A stretch of 64,000 nt of DNA from Oceanospirillaceae bacterium (GTDB lineage: Bacteria > Pseudomonadota > Gammaproteobacteria > Pseudomonadales > Balneatricaceae). Positions within the stretch are counted from its first letter, which is position 1; each line of letters opens with the position of its first letter. The notes below the pieces were generated by a model. The model had not been told where the DNA came from, made no database searches, and saw nothing but the letters and a program-made list of their open reading frames with translations. A program made the position numbers and the translations under genes. This document shows positions 1-8,813 of this stretch, in pieces. The stretch lies in assembly GCA_029938085.1 (NCBI GenBank), contig JAPYOS010000009.1, positions 59,122-123,121 on the forward strand. Reading direction: 5' to 3'.

Positions 1-660
1 GGAATATTGCAGCATGTTAAGCTGATCACAGACGCCAATGGCTAACGCACCACCAGAACCACCCTCGCCAATAACGGTGGCAATTACAGGGGTTTTAAGA
101 CCCGACATTTGGGCTAAGTTATAGGCAATGGCTTCACTTTGGCCGCGCTCTTCTGCATCAATACCTGGGTAGGCACCTGGCGTGTCGATAAAGGTCAAAA
201 TAGGCATCTTAAAGCGTTCAGCCATTTGCATCATGCGCAAGGCTTTGCGATAGCCTTCTGGGCGAGGCATACCAAAGTTACGAGCCACTTTTTCTTTGGT
301 ACTACGGCCTTTTTCTTGCCCCATCACCATCACTGCACGGCCATTTAAGCGGGCGATACCACAAACCATTGCCTGATCGTCACCAAAATGTCGATCGCCA
401 TGCAATTCATCGAAATCGTCAAATATGCTAGCAATGTAATCAATGGTGTGAGGACGCAAAGGGTGGCGGGACACTTTAGACACTTGAGCTGCTGACAAGT
501 TAGAGAATATAGACTCTGTCAGGTTGACACTTTTAGCGGATAATTTAGCAATTTCGTCACTAATATTCAGCTCGTTGTCATTACCCACCAATCGCAGGGC
601 TTCAATCTTGGTTTCAAGGTCAGCGATGGGTTGTTCAAAGTCGAGGTAATTTGGATTCAT
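1..660 (-). CDS. accA: Acetyl-CoA carboxylase carboxyltransferase subunit alpha (partial, 3' end cut by window)
   Basis: The carboxyltransferase alpha subunit works with AccD to move the carboxyl group from biotin on AccB to acetyl-CoA, giving malonyl-CoA for fatty-acid synthesis. I translated the first 220 codons from the ATG at 660. The N-terminus reads [16 protein letters not shown], followed by HPLRPHT, the DELHGDR segment and the glycine-rich [12 protein letters not shown] region, all typical of AccA. The family is about 316 residues, so roughly the last 95 lie beyond the left edge. It sits 41 nt downstream of dnaE on the same strand, the usual gammaproteobacterial order. Confidence 0.96.
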   Translation of the reverse strand, partial: MNPNYLDFEQPIADLETKIEALRLVGNDNELNISDEIAKLSAKSVNLTESIFSNLSAAQVSKVSRHPLRPHTIDYIASIFDDFDELHGDRHFGDDQAMVCGIARLNGRAVMVMGQEKGRSTKEKVARNFGMPRPEGYRKALRMMQMAERFKMPILTFIDTPGAYPGIDAEERGQSEAIAYNLAQMSGLKTPVIATVIGEGGSGGALAIGVCDQLNMLQYS

Positions 661-701
661 AGGGCCTAGCTTCTAATTATTGATCAGCAAATATGGGGTT
701 A

Positions 702-3700
702 TTATAACTTGCGATAACGCATTTTTACAGCGTCTTCGCCCAGCAAGTATGCGAGATCTTGCAACATATCATCTTCTACCTGCAATCGCCACGGCGAAGC
801 ACAACGAATAACCCCTCGGCCAATGTCATTTTCAACCTGTAGCTCTAGCTTCGCAGCGGGTGTATCGCCGCTCACTTGATGCGGGGTAAGTATCTGCAAC
901 AACTGCTGCAATCCCTTACCCTGAGCAAACTCTGCGGCTACCGACAAGTGCAAACCTTTGGAAAAAACCGTGCGTGCTTGGGGCATGGTTAAGATCTGTT
1001 GAGCGCTTACTTTAAGCCCACCAGAATAATCATCTTCAGACACTTCGCCTTCAACAATAAGCAAACGGTCGTTCTGTAACAATTCGCGGTATTTATTGTA
1101 GGTATCGCCAAACAGCACTACATCAACTCGTGCTCGCCGATCATCCAGAGTTAAAAAGGCGATGGTTTTACCACGTTTGGTTTTCATGGTGCGGCTAGCA
1201 ACCACTAAACCTGCAATCCACTGCTTTTCTTTTTTCGCAAACAACTGGTCTAAGCGACAACGTAAGAATCGACCTAGCTCATGGTCGTAACTATCGATAG
1301 GGTGGCCTGTCACATACAAGCCAAGGGTATTTTTTTCGCCTTTTAGTCGCTGCTTGAGCGTTAGGGGGCGGGCACTCATATGCCGATCATATGCCGCATC
1401 TAGGGCATCAACATCATCCACTACAGCGGCGATTTCGCCAAACAAATCCATCATACCGGCGTCTTGGTTACGCTCGTTTTGATCAGCCGCTTGCACCGCA
1501 TCAGGGATGGCGCTATAAAGCACGGCGCGTTCTTGGTTAGGCACCATTTGGTCGAGCGCACCACTGGCTACTAGGGCTTCGAGCACACGTTTGTTGATTT
1601 TTTTACTACCCACTCGTTTACAAAAATCAAACAGGTCAACAAACGCACCACCGGCCTCTCGGGCCTCAATGATAGCGGCCACAGGGCCTTCGCCAACGCC
1701 CTTTACTGCGCCTAAACCATACACCACTTCACTGTTATCATTAACCGTAAATTTGAAGTGACTGGCATTGACGTCGGGTAAATTAAGGGGCAATTCCATA
1801 CGGCGGCATTCTTCAACAAAAATCACGATTTTGTCAATATTTTGCATATCCGCCGACAACACCGCTGCCATAAATTCGGCTGGGTAATGGTACTTGAGCC
1901 AAGCGGTTTGATAGGCCACTAAGGCATAAGCAGCCGAATGTGATTTGTTAAATCCGTAACCGGCAAACTTTTCTACCAGATCAAAAATATTGCCTGCAAG
2001 CTCGTCGGCAATGCCGTTAGCTAAACTACCGGCGATAAAACCAGAGCGCTGCTTGGCCATTTCTTCTGGCTTTTTCTTACCCATAGCACGCCGCAACATG
2101 TCGGCCTCGCCTAAACTATAGCCCGCCATCACCTGAGCAATTTGCATGACCTGCTCTTGGTACAAAATAATGCCGTAGGTAGGTTCTAGCACTGGCTGCA
2201 AAGAGTCTAACTGGTAGTTTTCGTGGGGCCAGGCCAACTTAGCACGGCCGTGCTTACGGTTGATAAAGTCATCCACCATGCCCGACTGCAACGGCCCCGG
2301 ACGAAACAGCGCCACCAAAGCAATGATATCTTCGAAAGTACTAGGTAACTGCCGTTTGATCAGGTCTTTCATACCGCGTGATTCCAACTGGAATACACCC
2401 GTGGTCTCGGCCCGTTGCAATAACTTAAACACCGGCTCATCATCCAGCGGTATGGTTTCAATGGCGATGGCCGACTCGCCCTTTTCTGCCCGTCGCTGGT
2501 TGATCATGCCCATGGCCCAATCCACCACGGTGAGAGTTTTTAGACCCAAAAAGTCAAATTTAACCAGGCCTGCATCTTCGACGTCATTTTTGTCGTACTG
2601 AGTCACTAAGCCAGAGCCATCAACGTCACAATAAAGCGGCGAAAAGTCAGTTAACTTGGTGGGCGCGATCACCACACCACCGGCATGTTTACCGACGTTG
2701 CGGGTTAAGCCTTCCAGCTGATAAGCCATCTCCATGATTTCTTGGACTTCGTCACTGCCATCAATAAACTCTCGCAGAGCATCTTCTTGCTCCACCGCTT
2801 TACTCAGGGTAATGCCCACTTCAAAAGGAATCAATTTAGACAACTTATCGGCCAAACCAAACGGTTTACCTTGCACCCGAGCGACGTCTCGCACCACGGC
2901 TTTAGCGGCCATGGTACCGAAGGTGATGATTTGTGATACTGCGTCTTTACCGTAAGTTTGGGCCACATACTCGATCACTCGGTCGCGGTTATCCATACAA
3001 AAATCGATATCGAAGTCGGGCATCGACACCCGTTCCGGATTTAGGAAACGCTCAAACAGCAAATCGTACTTAAGGGGGTCTAGGTCGGTAATTTCTAACA
3101 CATAAGCCACTAACGAACCGGCACCCGATCCACGGCCAGGGCCCACAGGGATGTCGTTATCTTTGGCCCACCGGATAAAGTCCATAACAATAAGGAAGTA
3201 GCCGGGGAAACCCATTTGGGTAATGATGTCGAGTTCAAAATCTAACCGATCATCAAACTCTTTTCGCTTTACAGCAAAGTCTGGATCGTTGCTATCGAGA
3301 ATGGTTTCAAGGCGCTTGTCCAACCCTTTACGAGACACGTCACCAAAAAACTGATCCATGGTCATGCCTTCCGGTACCGGGAAGTTAGGCAAGCAACAGC
3401 GGCCTAACTCAATGTCCAGATTACAACGCTTGGCAATTTCAACACTATTAGCTAAAGCCGATGGCAAGTCCACAAACAAGGCTTGCATTTCTTCGGGGCT
3501 ACGTAGATATTGCTGATTGGAATAATTCTTAGGGCGGCGTGGGTCATCCAAGGTCATACTTTGGTTAATACAGACGCGAGTTTCGTGGGCTTCAAACTCT
3601 TCTGCCGCCACAAACATGACGTCATTAGTGGCCACCAAGGGCACCTGCGCCACGTGGGCTAAGGCCACTGACAGGTGCAGACACTGTTCATCATCTTGAC

Positions 3701-4232
3701 GTCCAGTGCGCTGCACCTCTAAGTAAAAACGGTCGCCGAACACGCCAGTCCAATAGGCCAGCACGGCCTCTGCTTCGTCCACACCACGATTAAGAAGGGC
3801 ACGGCCCACCTCACCCTGCGAGGCTCCAGACAGGGCAATCAAACCGTCACTTTGCTGTGCCAGCCAATGACGCTCTACAATGGCTTTGCCCTCTGGGGTC
3901 TGGCCTTCTTGAAACGAGCGTGAGACCAACTCGGTTAGGTTAAGGTAGCCTTGGGGGTTCATGGCCAACAGGGTCATACGGCTCACTGGCAGGTCGGTGG
4001 CCGGATCGGCAGCTAGATAAATGTCGCAGCCACAAATGGGTTTTATACCGGCCCCTTGTGCCGCTTTGTAAAACTTGACCATGCCACACATATTGGACTG
4101 ATCCGTTAAGGCAATCGCAGGCATTTGTTCGGCTTGCAGAGTTTTCATCAATGGTTTGATACGCACCATGCTATCAATCAATGAAAACTCGGAGTGCATT
4201 CGCAAATGCACAAAGGGTACAACTAGTGACAT
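702..4232 (-). CDS. dnaE: DNA polymerase III subunit alpha
   Basis: Catalytic subunit of the replicative polymerase. The 1176 residues are close to the usual 1160 or so. The N-terminal PHP domain opens with FVHLRMHSEFSLIDS (residues 7-21). The palm carries the PDFDIDF motif with the catalytic aspartates at residues 406 and 408, preceded by GPGRGSGAGSL. A helix-hairpin-helix region and an OB fold (KRGKTIAFLTLDDR) follow near the C-terminus. The gene starts 3 nt after rnhB stops and is followed by accA. The translational coupling with rnhB is the standard arrangement. Confidence 0.98.
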   Translation of the reverse strand: MSLVVPFVHLRMHSEFSLIDSMVRIKPLMKTLQAEQMPAIALTDQSNMCGMVKFYKAAQGAGIKPICGCDIYLAADPATDLPVSRMTLLAMNPQGYLNLTELVSRSFQEGQTPEGKAIVERHWLAQQSDGLIALSGASQGEVGRALLNRGVDEAEAVLAYWTGVFGDRFYLEVQRTGRQDDEQCLHLSVALAHVAQVPLVATNDVMFVAAEEFEAHETRVCINQSMTLDDPRRPKNYSNQQYLRSPEEMQALFVDLPSALANSVEIAKRCNLDIELGRCCLPNFPVPEGMTMDQFFGDVSRKGLDKRLETILDSNDPDFAVKRKEFDDRLDFELDIITQMGFPGYFLIVMDFIRWAKDNDIPVGPGRGSGAGSLVAYVLEITDLDPLKYDLLFERFLNPERVSMPDFDIDFCMDNRDRVIEYVAQTYGKDAVSQIITFGTMAAKAVVRDVARVQGKPFGLADKLSKLIPFEVGITLSKAVEQEDALREFIDGSDEVQEIMEMAYQLEGLTRNVGKHAGGVVIAPTKLTDFSPLYCDVDGSGLVTQYDKNDVEDAGLVKFDFLGLKTLTVVDWAMGMINQRRAEKGESAIAIETIPLDDEPVFKLLQRAETTGVFQLESRGMKDLIKRQLPSTFEDIIALVALFRPGPLQSGMVDDFINRKHGRAKLAWPHENYQLDSLQPVLEPTYGIILYQEQVMQIAQVMAGYSLGEADMLRRAMGKKKPEEMAKQRSGFIAGSLANGIADELAGNIFDLVEKFAGYGFNKSHSAAYALVAYQTAWLKYHYPAEFMAAVLSADMQNIDKIVIFVEECRRMELPLNLPDVNASHFKFTVNDNSEVVYGLGAVKGVGEGPVAAIIEAREAGGAFVDLFDFCKRVGSKKINKRVLEALVASGALDQMVPNQERAVLYSAIPDAVQAADQNERNQDAGMMDLFGEIAAVVDDVDALDAAYDRHMSARPLTLKQRLKGEKNTLGLYVTGHPIDSYDHELGRFLRCRLDQLFAKKEKQWIAGLVVASRTMKTKRGKTIAFLTLDDRRARVDVVLFGDTYNKYRELLQNDRLLIVEGEVSEDDYSGGLKVSAQQILTMPQARTVFSKGLHLSVAAEFAQGKGLQQLLQILTPHQVSGDTPAAKLELQVENDIGRGVIRCASPWRLQVEDDMLQDLAYLLGEDAVKMRYRKL

Positions 4233-4235
4233 TAT

Positions 4236-4814
4236 CTAATTTCCAATCAATCGTCGCACCGGCGCAAAACTACGCCGATGTTGCGGGCTCACGCCGTGTT
4301 CTTCAAGGGCCTGCATATGGGCTTTAGTGGGGTAACCCTTATGCTTATCAAGACCGTAATCTGGGTATTGTTGATGCCAGCCTAGCATTTCTCGGTCGCG
4401 GGTGACTTTAGCAATAATAGACGCCGCGCCAATACAAATTTCTTTAGCATCGCCTTTAACGATGGCCTCACTGGCACAAGGCAGCTGCGGGCAACGATTG
4501 CCGTCAATTAACGCTAAATCTGGCATCACCGACAAACCCAATACGGCGCGCTGCATCGCAAGCATGGTGGCCTGCAATATATTGATATTATCAATCTCAG
4601 CAACACTAGCCCGCCCCACAGACACACTTAAAGCATCGCGTAAAATGAGATCAAACAACCGCTCACGGGTTTTTTCGGTGAGGGCTTTTGAGTCTCCTAG
4701 CCCAGCAATGGGCTTATTTGGGTCAAGTATCACAGCCGCCGCCACCACATCACCAAACAAAGGCCCTCGCCCTGCTTCATCTACGCCGCAGATCAAACTC
4801 ATTGCTTGGGTCAT
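4236..4814 (-). CDS. rnhB: Ribonuclease HII
   Basis: Cleaves RNA in RNA-DNA hybrids and at single ribonucleotides embedded in DNA. The 192-residue protein has the RNase HII signature [16 protein letters not shown] near residues 9-24, where D and E are metal ligands, and the ALIDGN and KVTRDREM motifs downstream. Its ATG overlaps the lpxB stop by 4 nt (ATGA), so the two are translationally coupled. dnaE follows 3 nt later. A 192-codon open frame on the opposite strand over the same region is a shadow and carries no recognisable domain. Confidence 0.97.
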   Translation of the reverse strand: MTQAMSLICGVDEAGRGPLFGDVVAAAVILDPNKPIAGLGDSKALTEKTRERLFDLILRDALSVSVGRASVAEIDNINILQATMLAMQRAVLGLSVMPDLALIDGNRCPQLPCASEAIVKGDAKEICIGAASIIAKVTRDREMLGWHQQYPDYGLDKHKGYPTKAHMQALEEHGVSPQHRRSFAPVRRLIGN

Positions 4815-5974
4815 GTTGCCGCCTTATCAGATGTCTGTTGCGCAATCACCTCTAACACCGCATGGGCCGCCGTGGCACTGGCACCACACGCCAACTGTTG
4901 GTGAATGTCAGCAAAGTGCTGTTGCTGTGCGGCAGCCACGTTGGTATCAAACAACAAAGCTTCTAGTTTTTGCGCCATGAGTTTTGGCTGCACTGCATCT
5001 TGTAATAATTCTTCTACTATTTGTTGACCGGCTAACAGGTTAGGTAAACTTACAAACGGCACCTTAAGCTTGCGTTTAAACAAGCGATAGCTCAAGCCGT
5101 TCATGCGATAACATACTAACATCGGTTTTTCGAACAACAGGGTTTCTAAGGTTGCCGTTCCCGAAGCCACTAACACCGCGTCTGCCGCCGCCAACACGGG
5201 GTGGGATTGGCCCAACACAAGTTGAATGCGTAATTTGGGGTGGGCTAACAATTGGTGCTGCAGTTCGGCTTGACGCTGCGGGTTAGCCGCTGCCACCACC
5301 ACCTGCAGAAGTGGGTGCTGTTGCTGCAATAATGCCGCGGTTGCCAAAAAATCCGGCGCTAGTTTGCGCACCTCTGCGGCACGACTGCCCGGCAACAGAG
5401 CTAATACCGGCTGTCGTGCGACTAACTGCAATTGAGTTTGCGCCGCCGCCTGGGTCAAATCACCAGGAATAACATCGGCTAAGGGGTGACCCACAAAGGT
5501 CGCTGGGATATTGTGGCGTTGATAGTATGGCAATTCAAAGGGTAACAGAGCCAATACGCGGTGACACGCTTTAGCCACGGTAAACACTCGATCTTCGCGC
5601 CACGCCCATACCGATGGACTGACATAATGTACGGTGGGTATATTAGCCGCTTTAAGCCGAGTTTCCAGTACAAAATTAAAATCTGGTGCATCAATTCCCA
5701 CCACCGCTAATGGTGGCTGTTTTATGTAACGTTTGATCAAACGCCGACGCAACCTTAACAGTTCGGGCAAACGACCCAACACTTCCACCAACCCCATCAC
5801 TGACAATCGTTCCATAGGCACCAAACTGGTGAAGCCTAGGGCTAACATTTGTGGTCCGCCAATACCTTCAAAATTCAGTTCCGGCCTCTGTTTTTGCAGA
5901 GCACGCATTAACCCCGCACCGAGCACATCGCCCGATGCCTCTCCGGCGATAATAACAATGGTGTGATTGGCCAT
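4811..5974 (-). CDS. lpxB: Lipid-A-disaccharide synthase
   Basis: GT19-family glycosyltransferase that joins UDP-2,3-diacylglucosamine and lipid X to make the lipid A disaccharide at the inner face of the inner membrane. The 387 residues begin with [16 protein letters not shown] and contain [16 protein letters not shown] and [10 protein letters not shown], all characteristic of LpxB. The C-terminal half has [12 protein letters not shown] and the VASGTATLE nucleotide-binding segment. The gene lies 10 nt after lpxA and overlaps rnhB by 4 nt. Many glutamine and alanine codons in the C-terminal part look like lineage drift rather than damage. Confidence 0.97.
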   Translation of the reverse strand: MANHTIVIIAGEASGDVLGAGLMRALQKQRPELNFEGIGGPQMLALGFTSLVPMERLSVMGLVEVLGRLPELLRLRRRLIKRYIKQPPLAVVGIDAPDFNFVLETRLKAANIPTVHYVSPSVWAWREDRVFTVAKACHRVLALLPFELPYYQRHNIPATFVGHPLADVIPGDLTQAAAQTQLQLVARQPVLALLPGSRAAEVRKLAPDFLATAALLQQQHPLLQVVVAAANPQRQAELQHQLLAHPKLRIQLVLGQSHPVLAAADAVLVASGTATLETLLFEKPMLVCYRMNGLSYRLFKRKLKVPFVSLPNLLAGQQIVEELLQDAVQPKLMAQKLEALLFDTNVAAAQQQHFADIHQQLACGASATAAHAVLEVIAQQTSDKAAT

Positions 5975-5984
5975 AGGGTAGCGG

Positions 5985-6767
5985 TTATCGAATGATGCCG
6001 CGGCTAGTGTCTTGTAACGAAGTAATCAAAACAGACAATTCGTCACCCTCACCAGACAGGCCTTGTAGACGGGCAATCGCGGCATCCAAAGTTAGACCCT
6101 GACGGTAGAGAATCTTATAGGCTTGACGCAAATTCTTAATGGCTTGCTCAGAAAAACCTCGGCGTTTTAAGCCCTCGGTATTCATACCGTGAGGCGAGAC
6201 TGAATTACCGTTAGCCATGACAAATGCAGGGATATCCTTGAGCACCACACTGCCTGCCCCAGTCATACAATGAGGCCCGATATGGCAAAACTGATGCACT
6301 GCCGTAAAGCCACCTAAAATGACGAAATCGCCGACATGGACGTGACCAGCGAGGGCTACATTGTTAGCAATAATAACGTTATTGGCCACCACACAGTCGT
6401 GTGCTACGTGCACATTGGCCATGAGTAAGTTGTTGTTGCCAATACGGGTGACGCCCGCGTCTTGTACCGTGCCGCGATGCAGGGTACAGCCTTCACGAAT
6501 GACGTTATCGTCGCCTATCTCAAGCCGTGTGGGCTCGCCGTTATACTTCATATCCTGGCAGGCTTCGCCTACCGAGCTAAACTGGAAGATATGATTGTTA
6601 CGCCCAATACGAGTAGGGCCCTTAACGACCACATGTGATTCTAGCTTAGTGCCAGCGCCAAGCTCTACGCCAGCACCAACAATGGAGTATGGACCAATTT
6701 CCACATCATCCGCAATAATGGCATTGGCATCTATAATAGCACTTGCATGAATCAATGGCTGGGACAC
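5985..6767 (-). CDS. lpxA: UDP-N-acetylglucosamine acyltransferase
   Basis: First enzyme of lipid A synthesis; it transfers a 3-hydroxyacyl chain from ACP to the 3-OH of UDP-GlcNAc. The 260-residue protein is a left-handed beta helix of hexapeptide repeats over about the first 190 residues, followed by a helical C-terminal domain. The VAHDC motif puts the likely catalytic histidine at residue 123, near the E. coli position 125. The start codon overlaps the fabZ stop by one base (TAATG), showing coupling. lpxB follows after 10 nt. Confidence 0.97.
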   Translation of the reverse strand: MSQPLIHASAIIDANAIIADDVEIGPYSIVGAGVELGAGTKLESHVVVKGPTRIGRNNHIFQFSSVGEACQDMKYNGEPTRLEIGDDNVIREGCTLHRGTVQDAGVTRIGNNNLLMANVHVAHDCVVANNVIIANNVALAGHVHVGDFVILGGFTAVHQFCHIGPHCMTGAGSVVLKDIPAFVMANGNSVSPHGMNTEGLKRRGFSEQAIKNLRQAYKILYRQGLTLDAAIARLQGLSGEGDELSVLITSLQDTSRGIIR

Positions 6768-7207
6768 TAAACCTTCCTATCTGCACATAAAATAGTAGCC
6801 GATGCCACGCGTTCACCGTCCACACTGGCACAACAATCAAACTTCCAGATACCGCGTTTTTCAGACATGATGCTGGCTTCAAGCTGCAACTTGTCTCCCG
6901 GTACCACCGGGCGTTTAAAGCGCAGTTTATCGGACCCAACAAAGTAATAAATAGACCCGTCTTGAGGGGTTTTATCCATGGTTTTAAAACCGAGAATACC
7001 CGCCGCTTGCGCCATCGCTTCGATGATCAATACGCCTGGCATGACCGGATGATCTGGAAAGTGGCCATTAAAAAAAGGCTCATTCACAGTCACGTTCTTG
7101 TAGGCGATAATGGACTCACCAAGATTGAGTTTGGTAACTCGATCAACCAATAAGAATGGGTAGCGATGAGGTAGATATTCGCGGATTTCTTTAACGTCCA
7201 TAACCAT
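6767..7207 (-). CDS. fabZ: 3-hydroxyacyl-[ACP] dehydratase FabZ
   Basis: Dehydrates 3-hydroxyacyl-ACP in fatty-acid elongation and so competes with LpxA and LpxD for the same substrate pool. The 146-residue hot-dog-fold protein has the [11 protein letters not shown] start and the active-site stretch [20 protein letters not shown], with catalytic H49 and E63. It lies between lpxD and lpxA, the conserved location that ties membrane phospholipid and lipid A supply together. Its stop overlaps the lpxA start by one base. Confidence 0.97.
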   Translation of the reverse strand: MVMDVKEIREYLPHRYPFLLVDRVTKLNLGESIIAYKNVTVNEPFFNGHFPDHPVMPGVLIIEAMAQAAGILGFKTMDKTPQDGSIYYFVGSDKLRFKRPVVPGDKLQLEASIMSEKRGIWKFDCCASVDGERVASATILCADRKV

Positions 7208-7254
7208 AAAAATGCCTTTTCCTTTCGTTCTTGTCTATGCCAAAAAAACAGCGC

Positions 7255-8280
7255 TCAGCCTTTTAACTGTTGAAGTTCGGCTTCTAATTGCTTAAGCCGC
7301 TTCGCCATTTGGTCTAGTTGTTTAAAACGTGCAGCATTACGCCGCCATTTTTGATTTTTGTCTAGGCCCGTACCCGATGAATAGGCACCTGGCTCATTAA
7401 TCGAGTGGGTCACCAGTGACATGGCCGTCACATGCACGCCATCTGCCAAGGTAAGGTGGCCAGTAATGCCACATGCTCCCGCCACGGTACAGTGTTTACC
7501 CAGTTTTGTACTGCCTGCAATGGCGGTACACCCTGCAATTGCAGTATAGTCGCCCAGCTCTACATTATGGGCAATCTGCACCTGATTATCCAGCTTAACA
7601 CCATGGCCGATAATAGTATTATCGAGCGCGCCACGGTCGATGCTGGTGCCGGCGCCAATTTCCACAAAGTCACCTACAATAACGCCACCTAACTGTTCTA
7701 TTTTAACCCACTCATCACCGTCTTTGGCAAAACCAAAGCCGTCTGCGCCAATCACTGCGCCGCTATGCACAGTACACGAGCAGCCTAATTGAACATCGTG
7801 ATAGAGGGTAACGTTAGCACCTAAGCGGGTATCATCACCGATAGATGAACCAGCGCCAACCACAGTGTTGGCACCAATAGTGACCCTATCGCCGATAATC
7901 GCATCGGCACCGATCACCACACCTGGTGCCAAATTAACCTGTTCACCTAGGTGGGCACTGGCCGCCACTTCGGCTGAGCCATGTATACCGCTAAATTGAT
8001 CCGCCGGGGCAAAGGCCTGTGACAAACGGGCGTATCCCAAATATGGGTTTACTAACAACAAACAATTGCCACTAAAAAGGTGTGCCTGATCAGGGTGCAA
8101 AATGACCGCACCTGCGACGCACTGTTGTAGCTGACTGGCATATTTCATATTCGCCAAAAAGCTCACTTGGTGCGCTTGAGCTTTAACCACCGTTGCTAAC
8201 CCAGTGACCGGGTAATCCGCTTCGCCCTTTAATTCAGCACCAAGCAGCCGTGCAATTTCACCCAAGGTTAAATGTTGCAA
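7255..8280 (-). CDS. lpxD: UDP-3-O-(3-hydroxyacyl)glucosamine N-acyltransferase
   Basis: Third step of lipid A synthesis: N-acylation of UDP-3-O-acyl-glucosamine from 3-hydroxyacyl-ACP. The 341 residues show an N-terminal uridine-binding domain (about 1-100), a long hexapeptide-repeat beta helix, and a C-terminal coiled segment ending MAKRLKQLEAELQQLKG. QIAHNVELGDY places the likely catalytic histidine at residue 238. It starts directly after the skp stop codon with no gap, so translation is probably coupled. Confidence 0.97.
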   Translation of the reverse strand: MQHLTLGEIARLLGAELKGEADYPVTGLATVVKAQAHQVSFLANMKYASQLQQCVAGAVILHPDQAHLFSGNCLLLVNPYLGYARLSQAFAPADQFSGIHGSAEVAASAHLGEQVNLAPGVVIGADAIIGDRVTIGANTVVGAGSSIGDDTRLGANVTLYHDVQLGCSCTVHSGAVIGADGFGFAKDGDEWVKIEQLGGVIVGDFVEIGAGTSIDRGALDNTIIGHGVKLDNQVQIAHNVELGDYTAIAGCTAIAGSTKLGKHCTVAGACGITGHLTLADGVHVTAMSLVTHSINEPGAYSSGTGLDKNQKWRRNAARFKQLDQMAKRLKQLEAELQQLKG

Positions 8281-8793
8281 TTACGGCTCCAAATTTAACA
8301 GTTCGACAACCTTAGGTGTAATGTCGATACCCGCGGCGTTATAAATCACCGACTGGCCGTTAATAATTAAGGAGATGTTATTTTCTTCAATTAACTGACG
8401 CAAGATTTTGTCCAACGTTGGGCGCATTTTAGCTAAAAACTCTTGCTCTATTTTAAGCTTAGTATTTGATAAGTAATTTTGTAACTGTTGATACTCTGCT
8501 GCTAAAGCCTGAATTTCACCCTGAAGGGCTTGGACTTCTGCGGCACTCATCAGGTCTTTGTCTGCCTGCAAACGCTGCTGCAATGCTTGCAATTCCACTC
8601 CCATGGCATCAAAGCGTGTCGTTTGGGGTTTCAGCTCAGCGGATAATTGATGCCCCAAAGCAATGGCTTTTTCGGTGGCAAACATGGCTTGCTCGGGCTT
8701 TAACACCACGATGGTTTCTGCGTGTGCCAAAGCGGGCACCACTAGGCTCATAGCCAACAGTGCCGAGCCTAATATACGCGGGAATTTATTCAT
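8281..8793 (-). CDS. skp: Periplasmic chaperone Skp/OmpH
   Basis: Periplasmic holdase chaperone that escorts unfolded outer-membrane proteins to the BAM complex. The 170-residue precursor has a clear signal peptide with predicted cleavage after ALAHA (about residue 25). It is followed by long amphipathic helices rich in Gln, Leu and Glu (residues 50-115) that form the tentacle coiled coils of the trimer. It lies 20 nt downstream of bamA, the usual order. Sequence conservation in this family is low, so the call rests on length, architecture and position. Confidence 0.94.
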   Translation of the reverse strand: MNKFPRILGSALLAMSLVVPALAHAETIVVLKPEQAMFATEKAIALGHQLSAELKPQTTRFDAMGVELQALQQRLQADKDLMSAAEVQALQGEIQALAAEYQQLQNYLSNTKLKIEQEFLAKMRPTLDKILRQLIEENNISLIINGQSVIYNAAGIDITPKVVELLNLEP

Positions 8794-8813
8794 TATTAAC
8801 TATCCTTATTAAG

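Noticed and set aside
4402..4980. 192-codon open frame on the plus strand over rnhB and lpxB
   Set aside because: It is antisense to two well-supported genes, shows no domain and has no ribosome binding site.
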